Positions 42,799-50,819 of a stretch of DNA of 50,819 nt are shown here, one piece after another (position 1 is the stretch's first letter; each line of letters begins with the position of its first letter). A model generated the notes under the pieces. It saw only the letters and a program-made list of their open reading frames with translations, had not been told where the DNA came from and ran no database searches. The position numbers and the translations under genes were made by a program. This stretch comes from Thioglobus_B sp964558405 (GTDB lineage: Bacteria; Pseudomonadota; Gammaproteobacteria; PS1; Pseudothioglobaceae), in the NCBI GenBank assembly GCA_964558405.1, contig CAZLDG010000006.1, positions 1-50,819 on the forward strand, given 5' to 3'.

Positions 42799-42820
42799 TT
42801 AGCACTTGCTAAAGTATAAT
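42799..42820 (+). promoter_or_regulatory. asd promoter with overlapping 14-base palindrome
   Basis: TATAAT at 42815-42820, 32 bases before the asd ATG. Immediately upstream is the perfect inverted repeat TTAGCA-CT-TGCTAA (42799-42812), located where a repressor would block the -10/-35 region. No consensus -35 is evident. The regulator is unknown. Confidence 0.45.
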
Positions 42821-42852
42821 ACTCCCTTTTACTTTCTACTTTTTCAACGCAT

Positions 42853-43875
42853 ATGAGCAAAAAATTTGATGTGGCTGTGGTCGGCGCAACAGGCGCGGTT
42901 GGTGAGACTATTTTGTCAATTCTAGAACAGCGTAATTTCCCTATTAATAATCTTTACCCGTTGGCGAGTGCTAACTCGGCTGGTAAGAAAGTATTTTGCC
43001 AAGGAAAAAGCTGGACGGTTGAAGACTTAGATAAATTCGATTTTTCTAAAGCACAGATTGGTCTGTTCTCTGCAGGTGGTTCAATCTCTGAAAAGTACGC
43101 GCCTATTGCGGCTGAGGCCGGTTGTGTGGTGGTTGATAATACCGCACATTTTAGACGTGACGAAGACATTCCATTGGTGGTGCCAGAGGTAAATGCGCAC
43201 GCGATTGCAGGCTATACGCAGCGCAATATCATTGCTAATCCAAACTGTTCAACCATTCAAATGTTGGTGGCTCTTAAGCCTATTTATGATGCGGTTGGTA
43301 TTGAGCGTATCAATGTGGCTACGTATCAGGCAGTGTCAGGTTCGGGCAAAGAAGCGATTAGCGAGCTGACTGACCAGACCGCTAAATTGTTAAATGGCAA
43401 GGAAGCCGAGGTTGAGGTATATCCAAAGCAGATCGCCTTTAATGTAATTCCGCATATTGATGTATTCCAAGACAATGGCTACACCAAAGAAGAGATGAAG
43501 ATGGTTTGGGAGACTAAGAAAATTTTCGAAGATGAGGATATTTTGGTGAACCCAACTGCCGTGCGTGTGCCAGTACTATACGGCCACTCAGAGGCAGTTA
43601 GTATTGAAACCAAAGAGAAAATCAGTGCCGAAAAAGCCAGAGAATTACTCAACAAAGCACCCGGTGTAACGGTGATGGATCAGCGTGAGAACGGTGGTTA
43701 TGCCACACCATTTGAAGAAGCTACTAATAATGACGACACTTTCGTGAGTCGTATTCGTGAAGATATTTCACACGAAAGAGGGCTAAACCTATGGGTAGTT
43801 TCTGATAATATTCGTAAAGGCGCAGCGCTGAATACCATTCAGATTGCTGAGATTTTGATTAAAGATTACCTTTAA
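42853..43875 (+). CDS. asd: Aspartate-semialdehyde dehydrogenase
   Basis: A 340-residue enzyme reducing aspartyl phosphate to aspartate semialdehyde, a branch point to lysine, diaminopimelate, threonine and methionine. NADP fold VAVVGATGAVGETIL, SAGGSISEKYAP, catalytic Cys132 in NPNCSTIQ and VPVLYGHSEAV are typical of the shorter Asd type. hisB begins at the next base, so both are translated from one mRNA. Confidence 0.97.
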   Translation: MSKKFDVAVVGATGAVGETILSILEQRNFPINNLYPLASANSAGKKVFCQGKSWTVEDLDKFDFSKAQIGLFSAGGSISEKYAPIAAEAGCVVVDNTAHFRRDEDIPLVVPEVNAHAIAGYTQRNIIANPNCSTIQMLVALKPIYDAVGIERINVATYQAVSGSGKEAISELTDQTAKLLNGKEAEVEVYPKQIAFNVIPHIDVFQDNGYTKEEMKMVWETKKIFEDEDILVNPTAVRVPVLYGHSEAVSIETKEKISAEKARELLNKAPGVTVMDQRENGGYATPFEEATNNDDTFVSRIREDISHERGLNLWVVSDNIRKGAALNTIQIAEILIKDYL

Positions 43876-44457
43876 ATGATAAAAGTAGAGCGAAAAACCA
43901 ACGAAACTGACATTGTTGTCGAATTAAATCTGTATGGCACAGGCCAGGCAGATATTGATACTGGCGTGCCATTTTTAGATCACATGCTGGATCAGATTGC
44001 TCGTCACGGCTTGATGGATTTGAGCATCAAATGTGATGGCGATACCCACATTGATGATCACCACAGTGTTGAGGATATTGGTATTACCCTAGGACAGGCC
44101 TTTAGCCAAGCGGTGGGCGACAAAAAAGGCATGACACGTTATGGCCATGCTTATGTACCACTGGACGAGGCACTTTCACGTGTGGTGCTTGACCTATCGG
44201 GTCGACCAGGTCTAACGCTAAACACCAGCTTTACCCGTGCAATGATCGGCACTTTTGATGTGGATCTTGTTGGCGAGTTTTTCCAAGGTTTTGTTAATCA
44301 CGCCCTGATAACTTTGCACGTGGATAATCTACGTGGTGTGAATGCGCACCACCAGGCTGAAACCATTTTTAAAGCTTTTGGGCGTGCCCTGCGCATGGCC
44401 ACGACGCCAGATGAGCGTCAGGCTGGCGTTATCCCTTCTACCAAAGGCTCTTTATAA
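43876..44457 (+). CDS. hisB: Imidazoleglycerol-phosphate dehydratase
   Basis: A 193-residue monofunctional HisB, without the N-terminal histidinol phosphatase domain of E. coli. Manganese-binding motifs DTGVPFLDHMLDQIARH, DDHHSVEDIGI and NAHHQAETIFKAFGR are intact. It starts directly after asd and is followed without spacing by hisH. Confidence 0.97.
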   Translation: MIKVERKTNETDIVVELNLYGTGQADIDTGVPFLDHMLDQIARHGLMDLSIKCDGDTHIDDHHSVEDIGITLGQAFSQAVGDKKGMTRYGHAYVPLDEALSRVVLDLSGRPGLTLNTSFTRAMIGTFDVDLVGEFFQGFVNHALITLHVDNLRGVNAHHQAETIFKAFGRALRMATTPDERQAGVIPSTKGSL

Positions 44458-45072
44458 ATGGACATTGCCATTGTTGATTATGGCATGGGTAACGTGCGTT
44501 CGGTGCAAAAGGCCATCGAGCACGTTGCGCCCAACGATAAGGTTTATCTAACCGACAACAAAAGCATTATTGAAAACAGTGATCGTATTGTCTTTCCGGG
44601 ACAAGGGGCGATGGGTGCTTGTATGCAGGCGCTAGAGCAACACGATTTGGTGGAGCTAATCAAACGCGCCGAGCATGAAAAACCTTTTCTGGGCATTTGT
44701 TTGGGCTTGCAACTCTTGTTTGATCATTCGCAGGAAAATGATGGTACCGACGGCTTGTCAATCATGGCTGGTGATGTGGTGCATTTCCCCCAAAGTGAGC
44801 TTAAGATTCCGCACATGGGTTGGAATACGGTTAAGCAAACCATGGATCATCCTCTATGGCACCAAATTGATGACAATGCGCGTTTTTATAGTGTGCACAG
44901 TTATTATGTTGAGGTGGCTGATCCATCGATTATTGCTGGTACGACTAACTACGGTATTGACTTTACTTGTGCCATTGCCAAAGACAATCTGTTTGCGGTG
45001 CAATTCCATCCAGAAAAATCACAGCACGACGGTTTGCAGCTATTAGAGAATTTCGTTAACTGGCGTAACTAG
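44458..45072 (+). CDS. hisH: Imidazole glycerol phosphate synthase subunit HisH
   Basis: A 204-residue class I glutamine amidotransferase that delivers ammonia to HisF. DYGMGNVRSVQKAIE, the oxyanion-strand PGQGAMGAC, nucleophile Cys81 in LGICLGLQLLF and the His/Glu pair in VQFHPEKSQ are present. hisA and hisF, its usual next genes, do not follow. Confidence 0.97.
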   Translation: MDIAIVDYGMGNVRSVQKAIEHVAPNDKVYLTDNKSIIENSDRIVFPGQGAMGACMQALEQHDLVELIKRAEHEKPFLGICLGLQLLFDHSQENDGTDGLSIMAGDVVHFPQSELKIPHMGWNTVKQTMDHPLWHQIDDNARFYSVHSYYVEVADPSIIAGTTNYGIDFTCAIAKDNLFAVQFHPEKSQHDGLQLLENFVNWRN

Positions 45073-45073
45073 C

Positions 45074-45919
45074 CTAAGAAGTTTTTAGTAGTTGTTCGGC
45101 GCAACGCATGCTAGAGCTATGATAGCCAGAACCAAATAAGTTCAAGTGATTCAGATAATGATAAAGCATATACAGCGGTTTTCTACGCTCGAACCCCTCA
45201 TCCAGCGGATAGACTGACTGATAGGCTTGGTAAAACTCAGCAGCAAACCCACCAAAGATAAAGCTCAAAGAAAAATCAGCCTCTCGGTGGCCGTAATAGC
45301 CGGCTGGATCAATCAGATAAGGCTGATCCTTGGCGCTAATCACATTGCCTGACCATAGGTCCCCGTGTAATAGGGCGGGCTTAATAGCATCATCTAGCAG
45401 GGTGGGTAGAATTTGTTCCAGTTGATACAGTTGTTGACATTCTTGCTGGCTGAGATGGTGTTTTTCTTTGGCCAGGGTGATTTGTGGCAGTAGGCGGTAG
45501 AGCCAATAAAACTCTGCCCAATTGCTAATCTTCTTATCAGGCGCATTGTATTGCGGTGTTTGTCCGATTTTATTGTCAAACTCAAAACCAAAAAATTCAT
45601 GACTTTGTTGGTGTAGACGGGCTAGTTGTTGCCCTAGTTGCGCTTGAGATTGGGGGTTGTGGGCAGAGTCAATCCACTGCAGGATTAGACAATATTCATC
45701 GCTACCCAACACTTTAGGGGTAGCGATGTATTGTCCTAATAACGCCAATTCTTTGGCCTCGTGTATCAGTTGCTGATTAGGGCTAGACTGGGTTTTAATA
45801 AAGACCTTCTCGCCACCCTCGAGTTGTAGTTTGTGCGCAGTAAATAGGCCAGTACCAACAGATTCAGACTTAACAATGGTTTGTTGTAGATGTTGCTGGA
45901 TGTATCGATCTAACGACAT
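45074..45919 (-). CDS. Fructosamine/ketosamine-3-kinase family protein
   Basis: A 281-residue phosphotransferase resembling E. coli YniA. VFIKTQSSPN with the ATP lysine, the catalytic LLHGDLWSGNVI, and metal-binding IDPAGYYGHREADFSLSF are all visible. Such kinases phosphorylate sugar-amine adducts so that glycated proteins or metabolites can be repaired. ATG 45919 overlaps the DUF1841 stop by ten bases; GTG 45934 is an alternative. Confidence 0.9.
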   Translation of the reverse strand: MSLDRYIQQHLQQTIVKSESVGTGLFTAHKLQLEGGEKVFIKTQSSPNQQLIHEAKELALLGQYIATPKVLGSDEYCLILQWIDSAHNPQSQAQLGQQLARLHQQSHEFFGFEFDNKIGQTPQYNAPDKKISNWAEFYWLYRLLPQITLAKEKHHLSQQECQQLYQLEQILPTLLDDAIKPALLHGDLWSGNVISAKDQPYLIDPAGYYGHREADFSLSFIFGGFAAEFYQAYQSVYPLDEGFERRKPLYMLYHYLNHLNLFGSGYHSSSMRCAEQLLKTS

Positions 45920-46329
45920 TGCGCTTGCAGACACTGAATATAGGCCTGATGATCCATAGGCTGGTTATTTCTTTGCGCAGAGAAAATCATCTGTGCAATA
46001 CAATCCATCATTTGGTGCTCTACTTCATGTGGATCTTTAAGCTTATTTAGCAGTTGTTGATAATAATGTTGAATGCCTTCTGGCTGGTTAATGGCTAATT
46101 GTTCTCTAAGAGATAAGTGCAGATTGATATGTAGAAAAGGATTCACCTCACCTTGTTCCGGGAAATAATCCAATTCAATATTTTGAATCAGCTGATGATA
46201 CTCAGGGTGCCAAGCAATGACTTGGGTAAGCTGATCCTCAAGTGGATCCAGTAATTGTTTGTCCAGATATTTCTGCCAGGCATTGGCTAAGAATCGGCGT
46301 TGCTCAGTGCGATCTTGTGTGTAGAACAT
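45910..46329 (-). CDS. DUF1841 family protein
   Basis: A 139-residue acidic soluble protein beginning MFYTQDRTEQRRFLANAWQK with the hallmark GEVNPFLHINLHLSLREQ and HEVEHQMMDCIAQMIFSAQR. This is the proteobacterial family DUF1841, of unknown function. It is often next to nth, as here (23-base gap). The conserved histidines could bind a metal, which is speculative. Confidence 0.88.
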   Translation of the reverse strand: MFYTQDRTEQRRFLANAWQKYLDKQLLDPLEDQLTQVIAWHPEYHQLIQNIELDYFPEQGEVNPFLHINLHLSLREQLAINQPEGIQHYYQQLLNKLKDPHEVEHQMMDCIAQMIFSAQRNNQPMDHQAYIQCLQAQCR

Positions 46330-46352
46330 AGCCTTTATTATAGGCTATGTGT

Positions 46353-46985
46353 TTAAAGATTCTTTTCTTCGTATTCGCAAAGATCTAGCAGTACGCATTC
46401 TTTGCATTGTGGTGCACGTGCCTTACAAGTGTAGCGACCGTGTAGAATCATTAGGTGATGTGCGGGTACGCGATATTCTTCAGGAATAAACTTAACCAGC
46501 TTCTTTTCCACTTCTAGTACGGTCTTACCACTGGCAATTGCCGTGCGATTGGCAACGCGATAGATGTGTGTATCAACCGCAATGGTTGGATGACCAAAAG
46601 CCGTATTAAGTACCACATTGGCAGTTTTACGTCCGACACCTGGTAGCGCTTCGAGCTCTTTGCGGGTCTCAGGCACTTTAGAATCGTACTTGTCAATTAG
46701 AATTTTACAGGTTTGAATCAAGTGCTTGGCCTTAGAGTTGAATAGACCGATGGTCTTAATCGTATCTCTGAGTTTGTCTTCGCCTAGCTCGTAGATTGCC
46801 TCAGGTGTGTTGGCAATTGGAAATAGTTTGTCGGTTACCTTGTTAACACTTTTGTCTGTTGCTTGTGCTGATAGGGTGACAGCAACTAGTAATTCAAAAG
46901 GGTCGGCATAATTCAGTTCGGTGGTTGGATTTGGAATCTGTTTTAACAGTCTTCCAAACATCTCTTGACGAGTTTCGGCGTTCAT
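46353..46985 (-). CDS. nth: Endonuclease III
   Basis: A 210-residue DNA glycosylase/AP lyase that removes oxidised pyrimidines. The helix-hairpin-helix LPGVGRKTANVVL with Lys120, catalytic Asp138 (IAVDTHIYRVANR) and the C-terminal [4Fe-4S] cluster pattern C-x6-C-x2-C-x5-C are identical in spacing to E. coli Nth. It precedes the DUF1841 gene. Confidence 0.98.
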   Translation of the reverse strand: MNAETRQEMFGRLLKQIPNPTTELNYADPFELLVAVTLSAQATDKSVNKVTDKLFPIANTPEAIYELGEDKLRDTIKTIGLFNSKAKHLIQTCKILIDKYDSKVPETRKELEALPGVGRKTANVVLNTAFGHPTIAVDTHIYRVANRTAIASGKTVLEVEKKLVKFIPEEYRVPAHHLMILHGRYTCKARAPQCKECVLLDLCEYEEKNL

Positions 46986-47053
46986 TCTTCTCTTAGATCG
47001 ATTTCAATTTAAGCAAACATTATACCCGATAAAAGGTATTTTTCAAAATGCGG

Positions 47054-48469
47054 CTATAAAAATGACTCGGCGTAATCTTGCAATTCTTGCCAGATGGCTG
47101 ATTTTTCTGGGTATTTGTCGCGCATATCGGCGATTTTTTCCTCGTATTCATCCAGAGATAGATAACCATCTTCGCCAGCTTGTACACGTCCTTGCACTAT
47201 TTCAAACCAGTCCTCTGCCTCCGCCTCGCTTAAGACTTGTGGATAATTGCGCGCTTTAAAGTGTAGTAGCAGTCTAGTTAGCCTCTGGTCTTGGAATTTG
47301 GGATGAAAATTTGCTAGCTCTTCAATCTCTAGGCTTTGTAATTGATTGCAAAGATTGCAATCGCCCGAGTCAATAAAACCTTCATACAGCGCTTGATCAA
47401 CGTCAGCCGATTTGGGTAGTGGTTCGTCATTTTGATATAGAGCCTGAACCACTTGAGTGATCCTTTGTTGATGCTGATTAATAAAAGCCAGATGTTGTTG
47501 GCACTGATCCATATCAATTTGTAATTGCTGAGCAATTTTAGGATCAATTTTATTGACATTGGGTACAAACATTGGGGACTTGTTAAAAATCAGGTCTTTG
47601 ATTTGTAAGCGTTCAACTCCTGCGGGCAAGTCGGCTTGTTTGGTAAACATCAGGGTTTTTAATTCCTCAACCTCTAGCTCTAACAACAAAGATGGATCTT
47701 GGTCTAAGTTAAAGATAATGGCGCGGTCGTTATACTGTGGATGATAGGCCAGCGCCACAGCGAGTCGAGTACAGCCTTTTTCAGCTGGATACATACCCGA
47801 GGTGTGCAACATTGGCTCAAACAATTTGAGTTTGGCTTCAACAGTTTTCTTCTCTCTCAGGCTAAAGGCGTAATCAAAGAGTTTAGGCTGAGTGTCTTTG
47901 ATTATTTTGGCCAGGGCAATGGTCGCGCGTACATCGGCTAGGGCGTCATGCGCATTGGCATGTTCAATACCATTGGCAATCGAGAGCTGATCCAGTTTGA
48001 AAACTGGCTTGTTCTCATCATTGTAAACCCATTGCAGTGAGTCGTCTTTTTTTAAGGCATAACACAGACGCACTACATCGAGCAGATCCCAACGGGTATT
48101 GTGGTTTTGCCAGTGCCAGGCGTAAGGGTCAAGAAAGTTACGATATAAAGTATAGCGGGTAAATTCATCATCAAATCGAATGGAGTTATAGCCAACCACA
48201 CAGGTGCTGGGCTGGGTAAATTCCTGATTGATTGTTTTGATAAATTCGTGCTCGATTACTCCTTGTTTTTCACAAAGTTGCGGACTAATGCCAGTAACCG
48301 CACAAGCCTCAGGTGAGGGTAATGCATCGTGGGTTGGCTTGCAATAAAACATGTGCTCATCGATGATATTGAGATTCTCATCGGTGCGGATACCGGCAAA
48401 TTGTGCGATGCGATCGGTTTTGGGGTTGATGCCAAAAGTTTCGTAGTCGTACCAGTAAAAGGTTTTCAT
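47054..48469 (-). CDS. sbcB: Exodeoxyribonuclease I
   Basis: A 471-residue DEDDh single-strand 3'-5' exonuclease. Asp8 and Glu10 lie in YWYDYETFG, further acidic residues in GYNSIRFDDEFTRYTL and ANAHDALADVRATI. The SH3-like and C-terminal helical domains follow. It acts in recombination and mismatch repair. It is 28 bases downstream in reading order from a copied terminator of the cold-shock gene. Confidence 0.96.
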   Translation of the reverse strand: MKTFYWYDYETFGINPKTDRIAQFAGIRTDENLNIIDEHMFYCKPTHDALPSPEACAVTGISPQLCEKQGVIEHEFIKTINQEFTQPSTCVVGYNSIRFDDEFTRYTLYRNFLDPYAWHWQNHNTRWDLLDVVRLCYALKKDDSLQWVYNDENKPVFKLDQLSIANGIEHANAHDALADVRATIALAKIIKDTQPKLFDYAFSLREKKTVEAKLKLFEPMLHTSGMYPAEKGCTRLAVALAYHPQYNDRAIIFNLDQDPSLLLELEVEELKTLMFTKQADLPAGVERLQIKDLIFNKSPMFVPNVNKIDPKIAQQLQIDMDQCQQHLAFINQHQQRITQVVQALYQNDEPLPKSADVDQALYEGFIDSGDCNLCNQLQSLEIEELANFHPKFQDQRLTRLLLHFKARNYPQVLSEAEAEDWFEIVQGRVQAGEDGYLSLDEYEEKIADMRDKYPEKSAIWQELQDYAESFL

Positions 48470-48488
48470 TTCTGTATTTTAACAAATA

Positions 48489-48543
48489 AAAAAACCCGGC
48501 ATTCGCCGGGTTCTTAGTCTAAATCGTTTGAAGATTTATTTTG
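48489..48543 (-). repeat. 55-base copy left of the second gap
   Basis: Exact copy of 48644-48698. It contains the cold-shock terminator and last codons of that gene. It looks like an unmerged contig overlap. Confidence 0.95.
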
Positions 48544-48643
48544 NNNNNNNNNNNNNNNNNNNNNNNNNNNNNNNNNNNNNNNNNNNNNNNNNNNNNNNNN
48601 NNNNNNNNNNNNNNNNNNNNNNNNNNNNNNNNNNNNNNNNNNN
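48544..48643. other. Assembly gap of 100 Ns
   Basis: Exactly 100 Ns with identical 55-base flanks, as at the first gap. The real gap is probably zero, leaving about 66 bases between the csp stop and the sbcB start. Confidence 0.98.
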
Positions 48644-48667
48644 AAAAAACCCGGCATTCGCCGGGTT
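48644..48667 (-). terminator. Intrinsic terminator of the cold-shock gene
   Basis: Read on the minus strand: AACCCGGC-GAAT-GCCGGGTT followed by six or more T. The same hairpin appears at 48489-48512 only because the flank is duplicated. Confidence 0.9.
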
Positions 48668-48698
48668 CTTAGTCTAAATCGTTTGAAGATTTATTTTG
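48644..48698 (-). repeat. 55-base copy right of the second gap
   Basis: The copy connected to the intact cold-shock gene; identical to 48489-48543. Confidence 0.95.
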
Positions 48699-48897
48699 GA
48701 ACTACGTTGGCCGCTTGAGGACCTTTGGCACCATCTTCTAAGTCAAATTCTACTTCTTGACCTTCTTCTAGGGTTTTAAAGCCGTCACCGGCAATCGCAC
48801 GGAAATGAACGAATACATCATCGCCACCTTCCTGCTCAATAAAACCAAAACCTTTTTTTGCGTCAAACCATTTAACGCGACCCGTTGTTGTAGACAT
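48691..48897 (-). CDS. Cold-shock-domain protein (CspA family)
   Basis: A 68-residue OB-fold protein with RNP1 KGFGFIEQE and RNP2 DVFVHFRAI, full length for the family. It binds single-stranded RNA/DNA and melts mRNA structure. A strong AGGAG precedes the ATG, and the gene has its own terminator. It lies directly downstream of a DeaD-type helicase, another cold-response protein; a 156-base gap separates them. Whether it is cold-induced or constitutive cannot be read from sequence. Confidence 0.96.
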   Translation of the reverse strand: MSTTTGRVKWFDAKKGFGFIEQEGGDDVFVHFRAIAGDGFKTLEEGQEVEFDLEDGAKGPQAANVVPK

Positions 48898-48953
48898 ATT
48901 GTCTCCTGATTAATTATAAAAACACCGAAAAAATAAGCTATTTACAACCTGTG

Positions 48954-48973
48954 AAACCAATCAAAACCAATCA
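48954..48973. repeat. Tandem 10-base repeat upstream of csp
   Basis: AAACCAATCA occurs twice head to tail (minus strand TGATTGGTTT) about 57 bases before the csp start, with a third partial copy beside it. It may lie at the promoter or act as a binding site; no regulator is known to me. Confidence 0.5.
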
Positions 48974-49053
48974 ACAACCAAGGCAAATATTAAAGCTGTA
49001 TTTCTTTACCAGCAAGTGTCATTTTAACCCAGTAAAATCCTGGATACCATCAA

Positions 49054-50819
49054 TTAAGACTTTTTACCTTTAAAGTTTTTTGATTTTTTGCGACGCTGAT
49101 ATCCGTCTTTGTTTTTGCTACGTCTACGCTTAGGTCGATCGCGCTCAAAACCTCGATCTTCCTTGCTTAGGGTTGCGGTGTTGTTGCTCTCATCTAATAG
49201 GGCAATATTAAGCTTTCTACCGAACACCACGGCATTTTGTAATACCTCAAAGACCTCATCTGGCATGCCTTCTGGCAAATCCACGGTTGAACAATGATCA
49301 AATAGTTGAATCGAGCCAATGTATTCACTTTCCATATCGGCTTCGTTGGCGATAGCGCCCAGTAGATTGCCCGGCTTCACTCCAAGTTTTTTACCCACTT
49401 CAAGTCGATAACGACACATAGGGATATCACTATGATTTTTCAACGGCTCAGCCTTAAGCTCAATGGTGATAGACTTGGCCTTGGTATCATTGCCTTTACT
49501 GGCCGTATTCTCTGAAAGTAGTAGCGGCTCATTGCCTTGTGCCATCAGCGCCAAAGCTGCAGCAATTTTTTCCAGCTCAATCTCAGGATTGTCATTTTGA
49601 TAGTCTTGAATCAATTGCTCAAACAGCTCAATATCTTTGGCGTTAATGCTTTGGGTGATTCGTTGTTTAAACAGCTCTTGACGTCTTTGATTAACCACTT
49701 GAATGCTTGGCAGTTCAATTGGGGTGATGTCTTTACGCGTGGTGCGCTCAATCATTTTTAACATGCGCTTTTCACGGTGAGTGACAAACAAAATCGCCTC
49801 ACCCGTACGTCCAGCGCGTCCAGTTCTACCAATGCGATGAATATAGGTTTCTCCATCCTGTGGGATGTCGTAATTCACCACGTGTGAAATGCGCTCCACA
49901 TCCAGGCCGCGTGCTGCTACATCGGTGGCAATCAAAATATCGGTCTTACCTTGTTTGAAGCCATTAATAATGCGTTCGCGTTGATTTTGGGCAATATCGC
50001 CATTGATGGCCTCAGCAGCAAAGCCGCGAGCACTAAGTTTTTCAGCCAGCTCGATGGTCAGGTTCTTGGTGCGGGCAAAGATAATCATGGCATCGAATTG
50101 CGTCACCTCTAGAATACGAGTTAGAGCATCGAGCTTTTTGACGCCACCACCAACCAGGCAGTATTTTTGTTCAATATTGGTATTGGTCTCGGTTTTGTTT
50201 TTAATCTTAACCAACTTAGGGTTGTTTAAGAATTGTGTGGCTACCGATTTAATTGCTCCTGGCATGGTGGCTGAGAACAAGGCGATTTGGCGTTGCTCTG
50301 GAATGCGCTGCATAATCCACTTAATGTCATCGATAAAACCCATTTTCAGCATTTCATCGGCCTCATCCAGGACAAAAGACTGTAGGTTATCGAGCTTAAG
50401 TGTGCCACGTTTAATATGATCCATGACGCGACCTGGGGTACCAACCACCACGTGTACGCCGCGCTTGAGTGGGCGCAGCTGCATGTCATAAGATTGACCG
50501 CCATAAATCGGCAGAACATGAAAACCTTTGAAGCCTCTAGCATAAGTCTGTACTGCTTCTGAAACTTGAATCGCCAGCTCACGTGTGGGTGCCAAAATCA
50601 GCAGTTGCACTGAATTGTTGCTAAGGTCGATTTTATCTAGCAGTGGCAGCGCAAAAGCAGCGGTTTTTCCAGTACCTGTTTGTGCCTGTCCAATAATATC
50701 CTCACCGCCCAGTAGGTGGCTAATACACTCGCGTTGGATTGGTGAAGGAGTTTCATAACCAATTTGATCGAGTACTTTTAAGATGGCGCTAGAAAGACCT
50801 AAAGCCTTAAAGCCTGATG
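49054..50819 (-). CDS. deaD: DEAD-box RNA helicase, DeaD/CsdA type (N-terminus cut by window edge)
   Basis: The frame runs off the window end, so about 588 residues are visible and the start lies beyond 50819; GTG 50610 is not the real start, because motif I (AQTGTGKTAAF) and the Q motif (TPSPIQREC) are upstream of it in frame. DEAD in FVLDEADEMLKMGF, SAT and HRIGRTGRAGRTG follow, then the dimerisation region, the DbpA-like RNA-binding domain (GVKPGNLLGAIANEADMES) and a Lys/Arg-rich tail ending KNFKGKKS. It assists 50S assembly and mRNA turnover, especially in the cold. Confidence 0.95.
   Translation of the reverse strand, partial: SGFKALGLSSAILKVLDQIGYETPSPIQRECISHLLGGEDIIGQAQTGTGKTAAFALPLLDKIDLSNNSVQLLILAPTRELAIQVSEAVQTYARGFKGFHVLPIYGGQSYDMQLRPLKRGVHVVVGTPGRVMDHIKRGTLKLDNLQSFVLDEADEMLKMGFIDDIKWIMQRIPEQRQIALFSATMPGAIKSVATQFLNNPKLVKIKNKTETNTNIEQKYCLVGGGVKKLDALTRILEVTQFDAMIIFARTKNLTIELAEKLSARGFAAEAINGDIAQNQRERIINGFKQGKTDILIATDVAARGLDVERISHVVNYDIPQDGETYIHRIGRTGRAGRTGEAILFVTHREKRMLKMIERTTRKDITPIELPSIQVVNQRRQELFKQRITQSINAKDIELFEQLIQDYQNDNPEIELEKIAAALALMAQGNEPLLLSENTASKGNDTKAKSITIELKAEPLKNHSDIPMCRYRLEVGKKLGVKPGNLLGAIANEADMESEYIGSIQLFDHCSTVDLPEGMPDEVFEVLQNAVVFGRKLNIALLDESNNTATLSKEDRGFERDRPKRRRSKNKDGYQRRKKSKNFKGKKS

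Noticed and set aside
48489..48698. Double terminator ahead of sbcB
   Set aside because: The second copy is part of the duplicated contig end.
50346..50610. GTG at 50610 as the start of the helicase
   Set aside because: Essential helicase motif I and the Q motif lie upstream in the same frame up to the window edge.
1..50819. CRISPR arrays, transposases, integrases, toxin-antitoxin or restriction genes
   Set aside because: I looked for repeat-spacer periodicity and for such protein families on both strands and found none.

Overview
The window reads as an ordinary, tightly packed stretch of a gammaproteobacterial chromosome. Evidence for the group: a 6S RNA with the gammaproteobacterial core sequence directly upstream of a 5-formyltetrahydrofolate cyclo-ligase gene, the dusB-fis-purH order, AcnB-type aconitase, the long PurB form, RnfH, ComM/YifB, LptB, UbiH/F-type hydroxylase, DbpA, DsbA and exonuclease I. 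Short intergenic gaps, many 1-17 base gene overlaps, frequent GTG/TTG starts and AT-leaning composition suggest a small, streamlined genome. A marine sulfur oxidiser of the SUP05/Thioglobaceae type would fit (for example the SulP plus SLC13 transporter pair), but that lineage is my inference; no sulfur-oxidation gene lies in the window.

Layout. 1-670: tRNA-Ser(UGA) diverging from rpmB-rpmG, closed by a shared terminator. 668-6060: acnB plus a VOC-fold gene (minus), diverging from purB, then rpsP-rimM. 6202-9987: a SulP anion transporter and an SLC13/DASS transporter with two TrkA_C domains. 10013-10112: 100 Ns. 10169-20212: truA (minus) diverging from birA-lptB-tsaD, comM, hisA-rnfH, corC, a TauE/SafE-like membrane protein, pmbA and a ubiquinone hydroxylase. 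20209-20972: 6S RNA and fau (minus). 21104-25372: dbpA, the adenine-salvage operon (unknown gene-apt-mtnN, minus) and avtA. 25362-30217: operon nadB-def-dusB-fis-purH (minus). 30218-30360: an unusual regulatory intergenic region with a possible small RNA. 30361-36359: operon aceF-lpdA-pcm-MMPL exporter (minus). 36468-38143: two-gene ABC exporter. 38133-45072: plsY (minus) diverging from folB-folK-dsbA-thiD-hisC-NIF3-like and asd-hisB-hisH. 45074-48469: fructosamine-kinase-like gene, DUF1841 gene, nth and sbcB (minus). 48544-48643: 100 Ns. 48691-50819: a cold-shock protein and a DeaD-type helicase cut by the window edge.

How it works together: purine synthesis and salvage (purB, purH, apt, mtnN), histidine synthesis (hisA, hisB, hisC, hisH), folate (folB, folK, fau), NAD (nadB), pyruvate dehydrogenase E2/E3, the TCA enzyme AcnB, translation and tRNA modification (rpmB, rpmG, rpsP, rimM, truA, tsaD, dusB, def, DEAD-box helicases), envelope biogenesis (lptB, plsY, dsbA) and anion transport.

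I found no mobile element, prophage, CRISPR array, toxin-antitoxin pair or defence island, and no clear undescribed multi-gene system. The best candidates for something new are the 30261-30356 small-RNA-like element, which carries an exposed anti-Shine-Dalgarno-like sequence, the apparently leaderless nadB start next to it, the palindrome in the asd promoter, the 135-residue unknown protein heading the adenine-salvage operon, and the Ala/Glu tail on ribosomal protein S16. Both N gaps are flanked by identical 55-base copies and look like assembly artefacts.
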